Positions 18,931-27,099 of a stretch of 64,000 nucleotides of DNA are shown here, one piece after another. Position 1 is the first letter of the stretch, and each line of letters opens with the position of its first letter. The position numbers were made by a program, and so were the translations under genes. The notes beneath the pieces were generated by a model. The model did not search any database, was not told where the DNA came from, and saw nothing but the letters and a program-made list of their open reading frames with translations. Origin of the DNA: Maribacter aquimaris (GTDB lineage Bacteria; Bacteroidota; Bacteroidia; Flavobacteriales; Flavobacteriaceae); NCBI RefSeq assembly GCF_014596745.1, contig NZ_JABTCF010000001.1, forward strand, positions 124,001 through 188,000. The letters are read 5' to 3'.

Positions 18931-19104
18931 ATCGTTTAACGACCCCTTATTTCGGTAAGCTGTTTTTAGGGTGCTTCCCGTTTATCGAGGGAATTTTGCA
19001 CTTTATCCCTAATCTTGTCAAAGAACGATAAATAGGGACGTTCAGCGAATTGCAACCCTTCAAAATACACTTGTCACTGTTATCATTATATAACAAAACA
19101 AGTC
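18931..19104 (+). promoter_or_regulatory. Conserved structured leader, copy 1
   Basis: This roughly 170-nt segment precedes all three copies of the small secreted protein gene. Two hairpins can be drawn: TTCCC/GGGAA (18975-18993) and TCCCTA/TAGGGA (19006-19011 with 19033-19038), the latter enclosing TTGTC/GATAA. It ends in ATTATATAACAAAACAAGTC immediately before the ATG. It could be a 5' UTR element or promoter plus operator region. Confidence 0.6.
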
Positions 19105-19353
19105 ATGAAAGCAATCGTAACCATCATCTTTATCATCTTCATCGGAATAACTGCCCAAGCACAGAACAATAATCAAGAGGTACACGTTGAAACCATCGAA
19201 ATGGGTATCACCATCACCACGGCTGCTGAAACCAAGAACGAAGTGAAGTCCGATACAAATACGGAAGTTGCCAGATTGTACAAGTTCAAAAATTCCAAAA
19301 TCAAAAAAGCCCTTTCTTTTACCACCAAAAGAAACAAAGCTAAAATGGCATAA
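19105..19353 (+). CDS. 82-aa secreted small protein, copy 1
   Basis: A Sec signal peptide (MKAIVTIIFIIFIGITAQA) is followed by a roughly 63-residue mature protein. Its first half is Thr/Glu-rich and acidic; its second half is strongly basic (LYKFKNSKIKKALSFTTK, then RNKAKMA). There are no cysteines and no recognised domain. Three paralogues occur in the window (19105, 19653, 24996), two of them in tandem. Small exported proteins of this shape are unannotated in Flavobacteriaceae as far as I know. The bipolar charge could suit surface or envelope binding, but no function is assigned. Confidence 0.75.
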   Translation: MKAIVTIIFIIFIGITAQAQNNNQEVHVETIEMGITITTAAETKNEVKSDTNTEVARLYKFKNSKIKKALSFTTKRNKAKMA

Positions 19354-19478
19354 GTAACCATTACCGTATTGCTCTCTTTATTGACCCGCTTTTGTTATAC
19401 CAACCTGGACGAACTCCATATAATACTTCAAATAAATCGAGGAAAAGAATAAATTAGGCATGACTGAAGCCTTGTTTC

Positions 19479-19652
19479 ATCGTTTAACGACCCCTTCTTT
19501 CGGTAAGCTGTTTTTAGGGTGCTTCCCGTTTATCGAGGGAATTTTGCACTTTATCCCTAATCTTGTCAAAGAACGATAAATAGGGACGTTCAGCGAATTG
19601 CAACCCTTCAAGATACACTTGTCACTGTTATCATTATATAACAAAACAAGTC
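19479..19652 (+). promoter_or_regulatory. Conserved structured leader, copy 2
   Basis: Almost identical to copy 1 over 174 nt, and part of the same tandem duplication. It therefore adds no independent evidence for structure; copy 3 at 24837 does. Confidence 0.6.
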
Positions 19653-19901
19653 ATGAAAGCAATCGTAACCATCATCTTTATCATCTTCATCGGAATAACT
19701 GCCCAAGCACAGAACAATAACCAAGAGGTACACGTTGAAACCATCGAAATGGGTATCACCATCTCCACGGCCGCTGAAACCAAGAACGAAGTGAAGTCCG
19801 ATACAAATACGGAAGTTGCCAGATTGTACAAGTTCAAAAATTCCAAAATCAAAAAAGCCCTTTCTTTTACCACCAAAAGAAACAAAGCTAAAATGGCATA
19901 A
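19653..19901 (+). CDS. 82-aa secreted small protein, copy 2
   Basis: Differs from copy 1 by a single residue (Thr to Ser in GITISTAAE) with a few silent changes. That marks a recent tandem duplication, or one kept alike by gene conversion. It has the same signal peptide and lysine-rich tail. It keeps its own leader, so it can be expressed independently. No terminator was found between the copies. Confidence 0.75.
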   Translation: MKAIVTIIFIIFIGITAQAQNNNQEVHVETIEMGITISTAAETKNEVKSDTNTEVARLYKFKNSKIKKALSFTTKRNKAKMA

Positions 19902-20021
19902 GTAACCCTCACCGTATTGCTCTCTTTATTGACCCGCTTTTGTTATATCAACCAAAAAAACAATACATACTTATCCAAAACAATCAAGGATTGAGATTGC
20001 AAGGGTAGGAGCCTATGGAAA

Positions 20022-20057
20022 CAAAAAGCAGCTGGGTGGGGCCCAGCTGCTTTTTTA
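20022..20057 (-). terminator. Intrinsic terminator of aceB-aceA
   Basis: CAGCTGGG pairs with CCCAGCTG around a TGGGG loop, extended by AAAAAG/CTTTTTT. It lies 19 nt past the aceA stop and is symmetrical enough to act in both directions. Confidence 0.9.
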
Positions 20058-20075
20058 ATAAGATATAAGATACTT

Positions 20076-21353
20076 TTAGAACTGTGCTACCTCAGTACTA
20101 TCTTTCATGGCCACAGTACTCGCTGCCCCTGCGGTAACGGTATTCTGTACGGCATCAAAATAGGTGGTACCTACAAATCCTTGATGTTTCACCGCCTTGA
20201 ATCCACTTTGCTGCAATTTGAACTCGCGTTCCTGCAATTCGGAATAGCCTGCCATACCTCGTTCTTTGTACGCCTTGGACAATTCGAACATACTGGTATT
20301 CAAGGCATGGAATCCTGCAAGGGTGATAAACTGGAACTTATAACCCATTATGGCCAATTCCTCCCTAAAGGTTTCCATTTCTGTAACACTTAGCTTTGCG
20401 GCCCAATTAAAAGAGGGAGAACAGTTGTAGGCCAACATCTTACCCGGATATTTCGCATGGATCGCTTCGGCAAATTCACGGGCATAGTCCAAATCAGGAT
20501 TTGATGTTTCCATCCATATCAAATCGGCATACGGAGCATAGCTCAATCCCCTGGCAATACCTTGCTTAATACCATTGTTGACCCCAAAAAACCCTTCATT
20601 CGTGCGTTCTCCGTTGATGAATTTATGATCACGGGCATCAATGTCACTGGTCAACAAATTGGCTGCATCGGCATCGGTTCGGGCAATGATCAAGGTAGGA
20701 ACCCCCATGACATCGGTAGCCAAACGGGCTGCGACCAACTTATTTATCGCCTCTTGTGTCGGTACCAATACTTTACCTCCCAAATGGCCGCATTTTTTAG
20801 CAGAGCTCAATTGGTCTTCAAAATGCACGCCTGATGCACCCGCCTCGATCATCGCCTTCATCAGTTCAAAGGCATTTAAGTTACCTCCGAATCCTGCTTC
20901 GGCGTCTGCAACGATAGGCACCAAATAATCCAACGTTGTACCATCACCATTCACACATTGAATTTGATCTCTGCGCAACAGGGCATTATTGATTCGCTTT
21001 ACTACTGAAGGTACGCTATTGGCAGGGTAGAGGGACTGGTCAGGGTACATTTCCCCAGCAAGGTTGGCATCGGCTGCTACCTGCCATCCACTTAAGTAAA
21101 TCGCTTCCAATCCTGCTTCAACTTCCTGTACAGCCTGATTGCCGGTCAAAGCGCCCAAGCCGGCCACAAAATCCTGTGCATTCAATTTTTGCCATAATTT
21201 TTCGGCTCCCAAGCGGGCGATACTATGTTCTAGCTTGTACGAACCTTGTAATTTTACAACTTCTTCTGCCGTATAAGGCCTTTCAATACCTTTCCAACGC
21301 GGATTAGTGGTCCAATCTGCAATTAATGCTTGAATTCTGTCTTGTTTTTCCAT
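20076..21353 (-). CDS. aceA: Isocitrate lyase
   Basis: 425 aa. Cleaves isocitrate to succinate and glyoxylate, the first glyoxylate-shunt step. The catalytic cysteine is C188 in the signature KKCGH. Other active-site blocks are [21 protein letters not shown] and NCSPSFNW. Length and motifs fit the short bacterial AceA class. It lies 77 nt downstream of aceB on the same strand, and the pair ends at a strong terminator. Regulation is probably through the divergent RamB/ScfR-type gene at 23148. Confidence 0.97.
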   Translation of the reverse strand: MEKQDRIQALIADWTTNPRWKGIERPYTAEEVVKLQGSYKLEHSIARLGAEKLWQKLNAQDFVAGLGALTGNQAVQEVEAGLEAIYLSGWQVAADANLAGEMYPDQSLYPANSVPSVVKRINNALLRRDQIQCVNGDGTTLDYLVPIVADAEAGFGGNLNAFELMKAMIEAGASGVHFEDQLSSAKKCGHLGGKVLVPTQEAINKLVAARLATDVMGVPTLIIARTDADAANLLTSDIDARDHKFINGERTNEGFFGVNNGIKQGIARGLSYAPYADLIWMETSNPDLDYAREFAEAIHAKYPGKMLAYNCSPSFNWAAKLSVTEMETFREELAIMGYKFQFITLAGFHALNTSMFELSKAYKERGMAGYSELQEREFKLQQSGFKAVKHQGFVGTTYFDAVQNTVTAGAASTVAMKDSTEVAQF

Positions 21354-21389
21354 AATTTTACGAAACGTTATTAGTAATTAATAATTGAG

Positions 21390-21428
21390 AATCCCGTCGA
21401 GTGTTACCGCATTCGCGGGATTTTTTTT
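21390..21428. other. Hairpin in the aceB-aceA spacer
   Basis: AATCCCG (21390-21396) pairs with CGGGATT (21416-21422), and a T run follows only on the plus strand. On the minus-strand aceBA transcript the stem lacks a U tract. It is therefore more likely an mRNA stability or processing element, or a stop for antisense transcription, than an operon terminator. Confidence 0.5.
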
Positions 21429-21430
21429 AG

Positions 21431-23029
21431 TTATATATAGTTGTAGGCAGATAGCGTTAGAAATTCCTCAAACTCTTCTGCCGTAATCAGTTTCCTAAAA
21501 AGGTCTATGGCCAATTCAAATTTGGTATTGACCATATTTTGTTCCCCGACTTCCTTTATGATCTTTTCAACTTCATCATCAAAGATCCTATTGCATAATT
21601 CCAAGTTGAACGTTCTACCATCGTCTAGCTTCACTTCGTTCTTCAACCATTGCCATACTTGGGTCCGGGAAATTTCAGCCGTTGCGGCATCCTCCATAAG
21701 ATTGTAGAGTGCAACTGCACCATAACCACGGAGCCAAGCCTCGGTATATAGTATTCCTACGTTGATGTTTTTACGCACACCGCTTTCAGTCACTGTTCCC
21801 AAAGGTATTTCGACTAAATCCTCAGCTGTGATTTTTACATCATCCCTTGAAACATGCATCTGATTGGGTGTCGGCATGTATTTGTTGAACTCTTCCATGG
21901 CCACCGCTACCAAATCAGGATGTGCCACCCATGTACCGTCATGGCCGTTTTTGGCTTCCCGTTCCTTATCCACCCGAACCTTTTCCAATGCGATCCGGTT
22001 CGCATTTTCATTGTTCTTGATAGGTATTTGTGCCGCCATACCCCCAATAGCCAGGATACCCCTTTTGTGACAGCGCTGGATCACCAACTTTGAATACGCA
22101 TCCATAAAGGGTGAGGTCATGGTTACCTGATCCCTATTCGGGACCACAAAATTGGGATGGTTCCTGAATTTTTTGATATAGGAGAAAATATAATCCCATC
22201 GTCCGCAATTGAGTCCCACAATATGGTCCTTCAGCTCATAAATGATCTCATCCAACTGAAAGCTTGCCGTAATGGTCTCTATGAGCACGGTTGCCTTAAA
22301 CGTTCCTACAGGTACCTCTACATAGTTTTCGGCAAATTCAAAAACCCTATTCCACCAGCGAGCTTCTAGGTAATGTTCCAATTTTGGTAGGTAAAAGTAC
22401 GGAGCCGTTCCTTTTTTCATCAGCGTTTGGGTGTTATGGAAGACATAAAGTCCAAAATCGACCACACTACCGGATAGTTCTTCCCCATTGATGGTCAGAT
22501 GTCTTTCATTAAGATGAAGTCCCCTAGGCCGAACCATTAGCACCGCAGTTTCTTCATTCAACCGATACGATTTGTTTTTTACGGTATCGACCAAGGATAT
22601 GGTCCCTTTATTGGCATCGATAAGATTCCTTTGGCCTTCAATGGTATTTTGCCACGTAGGGGAGTTGCTATCCTCTAAATCGGCCATGAAGGCCTTTGCC
22701 CCTGAATTCAAGGCATTGATGATCATTTTACGATCTACGGGTCCAGTGATTTCCACACGACGATCCTGAAGATCATGTGGAATGGGTGCGGCAGTCCATA
22801 TGCCTGCTCGTACAGCCCCGGTTTCATGGGGGAAATCCGGAAACTTCCCCTGATCAAATTCCTTTTGTTGTTCCTTCCTGGATTTCAACAACTCCAATCG
22901 TTCGGCATTAAAATACTCATGCAATGCGGAAAGAAAGGTAAGTGCCTCCTTGGTAAGGATTTCCGGATAATGGTTTTGTACTTCCTTGGCGAAGTTGACC
23001 GGCGGTAATTTTAATAGTGTGTTTTCCAT
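21431..23029 (-). CDS. aceB: Malate synthase A
   Basis: 532 aa, the length of the AceB (isoform A) class. Condenses glyoxylate with acetyl-CoA to malate. Key segments are MVRPRGLHLNE (glyoxylate-binding Arg), the metal-site region VLIETITASFQLDEI, LNCGRWDYIFS and the catalytic Asp in MEDAATAEISR. First gene of the aceB-aceA operon. Upstream lies a palindromic operator shared with the divergent regulator gene. A plausible promoter is TAACATTG (one mismatch to TAnnTTTG), with TTG next to the palindrome. Confidence 0.97.
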   Translation of the reverse strand: MENTLLKLPPVNFAKEVQNHYPEILTKEALTFLSALHEYFNAERLELLKSRKEQQKEFDQGKFPDFPHETGAVRAGIWTAAPIPHDLQDRRVEITGPVDRKMIINALNSGAKAFMADLEDSNSPTWQNTIEGQRNLIDANKGTISLVDTVKNKSYRLNEETAVLMVRPRGLHLNERHLTINGEELSGSVVDFGLYVFHNTQTLMKKGTAPYFYLPKLEHYLEARWWNRVFEFAENYVEVPVGTFKATVLIETITASFQLDEIIYELKDHIVGLNCGRWDYIFSYIKKFRNHPNFVVPNRDQVTMTSPFMDAYSKLVIQRCHKRGILAIGGMAAQIPIKNNENANRIALEKVRVDKEREAKNGHDGTWVAHPDLVAVAMEEFNKYMPTPNQMHVSRDDVKITAEDLVEIPLGTVTESGVRKNINVGILYTEAWLRGYGAVALYNLMEDAATAEISRTQVWQWLKNEVKLDDGRTFNLELCNRIFDDEVEKIIKEVGEQNMVNTKFELAIDLFRKLITAEEFEEFLTLSAYNYI

Positions 23030-23078
23030 GACATTGATTTTACGAGAACAATGTTATAAAAAACATTTTATAAAAACA

Positions 23079-23125
23079 AGCGAACGTTCGCTAATTATAT
23101 TTATTCGCTATTTATTGATATTCGC
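23079..23125. promoter_or_regulatory. Palindromic operator between aceB and its regulator
   Basis: A perfect 14-bp palindrome AGCGAACGTTCGCT (23079-23092) is followed by two more TTCGC half-sites (23104-23108 and 23121-23125). The last reads TTCGCAAA, the reverse complement of TTTGCGAA, which resembles the RamB-type site TTTGC(A/G)AA. The palindrome touches the likely -33 region of aceB; the last half-site lies within the regulator's own promoter spacer. Confidence 0.65.
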
Positions 23126-23142
23126 AAAATTGGTTATATTTG
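23114..23142 (+). promoter_or_regulatory. Promoter of the RamB/ScfR-like regulator
   Basis: ATTG (23114-23117), a 17-nt spacer and TATATTTG (23135-23142) match the Bacteroidota consensus. The start ATG is at 23148, so transcription should begin at or within a few nucleotides of the start codon. That predicts a leaderless or nearly leaderless mRNA. Confidence 0.65.
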
Positions 23143-23147
23143 TATGT

Positions 23148-24623
23148 ATGGAAGAAGATTATATTAAACTTATTTTTGGGCTGAAGCTAAAGCAGATAAG
23201 GACTGACAGGAATTTATCGCTATTTGGACTATCAAAACTTTCCGGCCTGTCCAAATCCTATTTGAATGAAATTGAAAAGGGAAAAAAATATCCCAAACCG
23301 GATAAAATTTCCATCCTTGCCGAAAAATTGGACGTACCTTATGACCAAATGGTATCCCTGAAACTGGATAAGAATCTAGCCCCGATTGGCGAAATTCTCC
23401 AGTCGAAGGTCTTAAAAGAGATTCCATTGGACCTCTTAGGAATCAAAGAAAGTACGTTAATCGATATCGTATCCAATGCCCCGGCGAAAATGAATGCCTT
23501 TATCAGTACCATAATCAAGATCGCACAGAACTATGATTTTGGAAAGGAAAGCTTCTTTCTAGCCTCTTTACGCTCCTTCCAAGAGGCCAACCACAACTAT
23601 TTCGATGCATTGGAGCAAGAGGTCCTTAAATTTGCAAAGGCGTATCAAATCGACCTAAGCCAGAATGTAACCTCACAGGAATTGGAGGAAATCCTCGTGG
23701 AGGAATATGGGTATACCATTAACAATAAAGATTTGGAAAAGCATAAGGAATTGGATGCCCTGCGTTCGATTTTTGTTCCCAAGACCAAAACCCTTTTATT
23801 GGCGAATCATATAGATGAGGCACAACGTACGTTTATTTATGCCAAGGAAATTGCCTTTAATTTCCTGGGGTATCAGGAAAGGCTCTATACATTTTCTTGG
23901 ATCAAATTCGAGAATTTTGACCAGGTCCTCAATAATTTCTACGCTTCCTATTTTGCGGGAGCCATGATTTTACCCCGAGAGCCATTCACGAAACAACTAA
24001 AACAGTTGTTCAATAAGAAAACCTTTGATCCCGGACTGTTCGTTAAAATGATCGACTCTTTCAATGCCTCACCGGAATCGTTGTACCAACGTATGACAAA
24101 CATACTACCGAAGGACTTTAATGTACAGAACCTTTTCTTTTTGCGATTTGTACATAAAAAAGGGGATGAGAAGTATTATCTCACCAAGGAGTTACACTTA
24201 TCGCACCAGCATTCACCCCATGCGAATGAAAACAATGAACATTATTGTCGGCGATGGGTTTCCTTACGGGTGCTACAACAGATCATAAAGAAGAAGGAGA
24301 AGCATGTCTTTGATGTGCAAATATCCCATTATCCCAATAACCAGCCTTCTTATTTGGTGTTTTCCTCGGCCACGAAAGACCCGTTTAAGGAAAACCAATA
24401 CCGAAGTATCAGTATAGGCATATTGATCAATCCACAGCTAAAACGTAAGATGGCATTCCTGGACGACCCCAAAATTGCGAACTACCATGTAGGGGTAACA
24501 TGCGAGCGTTGCCCTATCACCGATTGTAAGGAACGCATCGTACCTCCCAAAATTTTGGAAAAGGAGTTGTTGAACCAAAAAATCGAAGCCACGGTTGAAC
24601 ACTTAATGGATAATCTATCATAA
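23148..24623 (+). CDS. XRE-family regulator of the RamB/ScfR/PrpR type
   Basis: 491 aa from the ATG at 23148 (MEEDYIKLIFGLKLKQIRTD). The frame is open further upstream, but the promoter and operator lie there and the helix-turn-helix starts at residue 10. The HTH carries LSKLSGLSKSYLNEIEKGKK. A middle IrrE/ImmA-like domain has no HExxH (DEAQRTFIYAKEIAFNFLG), so it is not a peptidase. A C-terminal DUF2083-like part ends in CERCPITDC, comparable to the cysteines of PrpR-type regulators that bind Fe-S. Members regulate acetate, propionate and glyoxylate genes and sense acyl-CoA. It is divergent from aceB, so control of aceBA is the natural inference. Confidence 0.85.
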   Translation: MEEDYIKLIFGLKLKQIRTDRNLSLFGLSKLSGLSKSYLNEIEKGKKYPKPDKISILAEKLDVPYDQMVSLKLDKNLAPIGEILQSKVLKEIPLDLLGIKESTLIDIVSNAPAKMNAFISTIIKIAQNYDFGKESFFLASLRSFQEANHNYFDALEQEVLKFAKAYQIDLSQNVTSQELEEILVEEYGYTINNKDLEKHKELDALRSIFVPKTKTLLLANHIDEAQRTFIYAKEIAFNFLGYQERLYTFSWIKFENFDQVLNNFYASYFAGAMILPREPFTKQLKQLFNKKTFDPGLFVKMIDSFNASPESLYQRMTNILPKDFNVQNLFFLRFVHKKGDEKYYLTKELHLSHQHSPHANENNEHYCRRWVSLRVLQQIIKKKEKHVFDVQISHYPNNQPSYLVFSSATKDPFKENQYRSISIGILINPQLKRKMAFLDDPKIANYHVGVTCERCPITDCKERIVPPKILEKELLNQKIEATVEHLMDNLS

Positions 24624-24836
24624 AGTGCTCTTTTTACAACAGAATAGAACGAAGCAATAACGGCTATAGGGGTTTGGTCTCGGTTTCTGCCATCCCCTAC
24701 AAATCTTCATTTGAAAAAACGGGATAGCCCCCTAACCTATATATATATTTTACGGTATCGGTAATTATGGCTCCTTTGGGGATTCTATTCCCATTTTCAC
24801 GGACGTGATGCGCACTATTCTCCCGTTTAAATACCA

Positions 24837-24995
24837 CTTTTTTCGGTAAGCTGTTTTTGGGGTGCTTCCCGTTTACCGAGGGAATTCCACACTTCACCCC
24901 AATTCTTGTCAAATAACGATAAATAGGGGCGTTCAGCGAATTGCAACCCTTCAAAATGCACTTGTTACTGTTATCATTATATAACAAAACAAGTC
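24837..24995 (+). promoter_or_regulatory. Conserved structured leader, copy 3
   Basis: Diverged copy of the leaders at 18931 and 19479, from TTTTTTCGGTAAGC to AACAAAACAAGTC. TCCC/GGGA of copy 1 is CCCC/GGGG here (24897-24900 with 24926-24929), a compensatory pair. One neighbouring pair is lost (T-A to A-A). The hairpins TTCCC/GGGAA and TTGTC/GATAA are kept. Confidence 0.6.
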
Positions 24996-25238
24996 ATGAA
25001 AGCAATAGCAACCATCATCTTTATCATCTTCTTCGGAATAACTGCACAAGCCCAAAACAACACTCAAGAAGTACAGGTTGAAACTATTGAAATGACTATC
25101 GTTACTACTACGGAAACCAAAAACGAGGTTAAGACTGAAACTACTACTGAAGTAGCTCGATTATACAAATTCAAAAACTCCAAGGTTAAGAAAGCACTTT
25201 CTTTTACTACCAAAAGAAACAAAGCTAAAATGGCTTAA
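24996..25238 (+). CDS. 80-aa secreted small protein, copy 3
   Basis: Paralogue of the proteins at 19105 and 19653. It has the same signal peptide pattern (GITAQAQ), the same acidic middle and an almost identical basic tail (ARLYKFKNSKVKKALSFTTK, then RNKAKMA). The middle is two residues shorter and more diverged (TTETKNEVKTETTTEV). The tail and the signal are the best-kept parts, which suggests selection on both export and the cationic end. It is dispersed, about 5 kb from the tandem pair, across the aceBA locus. Confidence 0.75.
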   Translation: MKAIATIIFIIFFGITAQAQNNTQEVQVETIEMTIVTTTETKNEVKTETTTEVARLYKFKNSKVKKALSFTTKRNKAKMA

Positions 25239-25408
25239 GAAGATTGAAGCAAACATTGAATACAAAAATTGTCCTACGATTATTTCAATGAATTGATTTA
25301 TAGCTACGAATACAGAAACTAATGCCACAACCCTTACCACAAAGTATTTGGTGGAATGGAGTGGGAGGTAAGCCTAAAAATCCTTAGTTGCTAAATATTA
25401 CATAAACC

Positions 25409-26854
25409 TTATTCTACCTTTAGGGTGGTAAAGGAGTCCGGCTTTAAATCAACGGAAATATAGGTGCCATCCAGTTTTAGACTCAACTGTCGATTTTCCT
25501 TTAATTCGTTTTGCATCACAAGGATAATACTATCATCCGGATTCTTAAAAGCCAGCATATTGTCAAAACTACCGGTTGTTCGTAAGAGTTTAGCCCCTTT
25601 TTGTACATAATGGCTCACGTGCTTAAGTAAATAATACTCATGATTGTATTGAAACGTATTATCAGTGGTATCTACACTAACCAATGAATTCTGTTGCCAT
25701 CCCCAAGTACTTATTCCTCCCGCATCCAAAGACGTATTCCAATACATATAGGCATTGGCCCCATTGGATAAATAATGTTTCATAAGTCCCCAAGAATATA
25801 CGCATTTAGACCAATCATTTTTTCCATTTCCACACTCTTGTTCGGTTTGGTACAGGGTTAGATCCGGGTAACGCTTATGTATCCCCGGAATGGATTCCTT
25901 ACCTGCCCATTGAAAACCAACACCCGATACAAATTTCTTGGCATCAACATCGGTCAATACAGTATCTACAAGAGCTTCATTCCCACGCTCCATGGTGCCG
26001 AACATTACATCTACATTTAATTCTTTCATCGCAGGCCCTAAATATTGACCTACGAACGTAGTTAACCCCTTCGCTGTCCATGTACAACTGGGGAAAACCT
26101 GTGCCGAATTGAATTCGTTTTGGGGCATTACCATAAAAATATCGATGCCCTCTTTGCGATAGGCTTCAATAAATTTGGCAAAATAAAGCGCATAAGCCTT
26201 ATAATAGTCGGACTCTTGAATAAACATATCGGTACCTTCCTTTCCCTCTCTATCCAAGGGTAGGCCATTACCGATCAAGGTAATATCCTTTCCATTTTTA
26301 TCGGAAATTTTTATAGAATCCCCCATTAAACTCTTTGCCGCATAATGTTTGTTGTATTTCATCCATTGGGGCGGAGACCAGGGGGAGGCCCATATTTTCA
26401 GTTTCGGATTATATTTTTGCGCATTTTGGATAAAAGGCATCAATGTTTTTTTATCATTGGCAATACTAAAATCCTTCATTTCAAAATCGCCTTCCGTTTC
26501 ATCGTAAGAATACCATTTTTCCGCAAAGTCATTGGCCGCGACGGGCATTCTACAAATCGTGAAATTTGCCCCAACCCCTGGTTGGAACAATTCTTGTAGA
26601 ATTCCGTCCCTATCTTCCTGACTCAGCCGTTGCAGCGACATCCAACCCAATTCATTGAAACATGTCCCAAATCCGTCTATGGTCTGTAAGGTATCCGCAC
26701 GTACTATTTGGACATCCAAATTTTCTTTGGAAGAAGTTGTTTTCGCCAGCCCACCGACAACCCAAGGTTCTAATTCCGTAGAAGTTACGACCTCTATTTT
26801 TGGTTGGGAACAGGCAGCCATCAGTAAAAGGAGAATAGGGAATAAATATTTCAT
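25409..26854 (-). CDS. Glycoside hydrolase family 30 lipoprotein
   Basis: 481 aa. Lipobox AACS lies at the end of the signal peptide (MKYLFPILLLLMAACSQ). GH30 enzymes are retaining beta-glycosidases (glucosylceramidase, beta-1,6-glucanase and related). The family opening QTIDGFGTCFNELGW, the acid/base region MVMPQNEF and the nucleophile region LYQTEQECGNG are visible, followed by a C-terminal beta domain. The exact substrate cannot be read from the sequence. There is no SusCD pair nearby, so it is not in an obvious polysaccharide utilisation locus. It is probably outer-membrane anchored. Confidence 0.9.
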   Translation of the reverse strand: MKYLFPILLLLMAACSQPKIEVVTSTELEPWVVGGLAKTTSSKENLDVQIVRADTLQTIDGFGTCFNELGWMSLQRLSQEDRDGILQELFQPGVGANFTICRMPVAANDFAEKWYSYDETEGDFEMKDFSIANDKKTLMPFIQNAQKYNPKLKIWASPWSPPQWMKYNKHYAAKSLMGDSIKISDKNGKDITLIGNGLPLDREGKEGTDMFIQESDYYKAYALYFAKFIEAYRKEGIDIFMVMPQNEFNSAQVFPSCTWTAKGLTTFVGQYLGPAMKELNVDVMFGTMERGNEALVDTVLTDVDAKKFVSGVGFQWAGKESIPGIHKRYPDLTLYQTEQECGNGKNDWSKCVYSWGLMKHYLSNGANAYMYWNTSLDAGGISTWGWQQNSLVSVDTTDNTFQYNHEYYLLKHVSHYVQKGAKLLRTTGSFDNMLAFKNPDDSIILVMQNELKENRQLSLKLDGTYISVDLKPDSFTTLKVE

Positions 26855-27099
26855 TTTTATATTTTAAATCATACAACTATCCTAACAAAGTTCGTGAATC
26901 CCCATCATTATCAATGCTTTTAAATGAGCAAAAAACTACTGATTTTAACATTATTGGGTCAACACCCAAGTTCTGTGATATACAGAGAAGGGTAGGTGGC
27001 AAGGTGTGTGGCCCCTCCAACGGCATATTTAAAATATTGGGTAGTTTTACCTTAATTGATAAGGTTTTCGCGGATTTTACGAAAGAATTTAATCATAGC

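Larger units (their letters stand above)
18889..19405 (+). repeat. Tandem duplication, unit 1
   Basis: This unit begins in the last codons of the glycosyltransferase gene (ATCGAGGAAAAGAATAAAT). It runs through the leader and the 82-aa ORF to TTTTGTTATACCAACC. It recurs at 19436-19953 with an offset of about 548 nt. The leader and ORF are almost identical, while the roughly 25 nt after the glycosyltransferase end have diverged. Confidence 0.9.
19436..19953 (+). repeat. Tandem duplication, unit 2
   Basis: Second copy of the unit at 18889-19405. It starts with the stranded 3' end of the glycosyltransferase gene, out of its original context. That shows the copy arose from the unit upstream rather than by insertion from elsewhere. 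Confidence 0.9.

Noticed and set aside
22986-23147. 54-codon N-terminal extension of the XRE regulator
   Set aside because: It covers the aceB start, the operator and the promoter, and the HTH begins directly after the ATG at 23148.
24697-24987. 96-codon minus-strand ORF overlapping leader copy 3
   Set aside because: It runs antisense through the conserved leader. The matching frame is not kept in the leaders at 18931 and 19479, and composition is not protein-like.
25321-25386. 21-codon ORF after copy 3 of the secreted protein
   Set aside because: It is too short and has no counterpart after copies 1 and 2.
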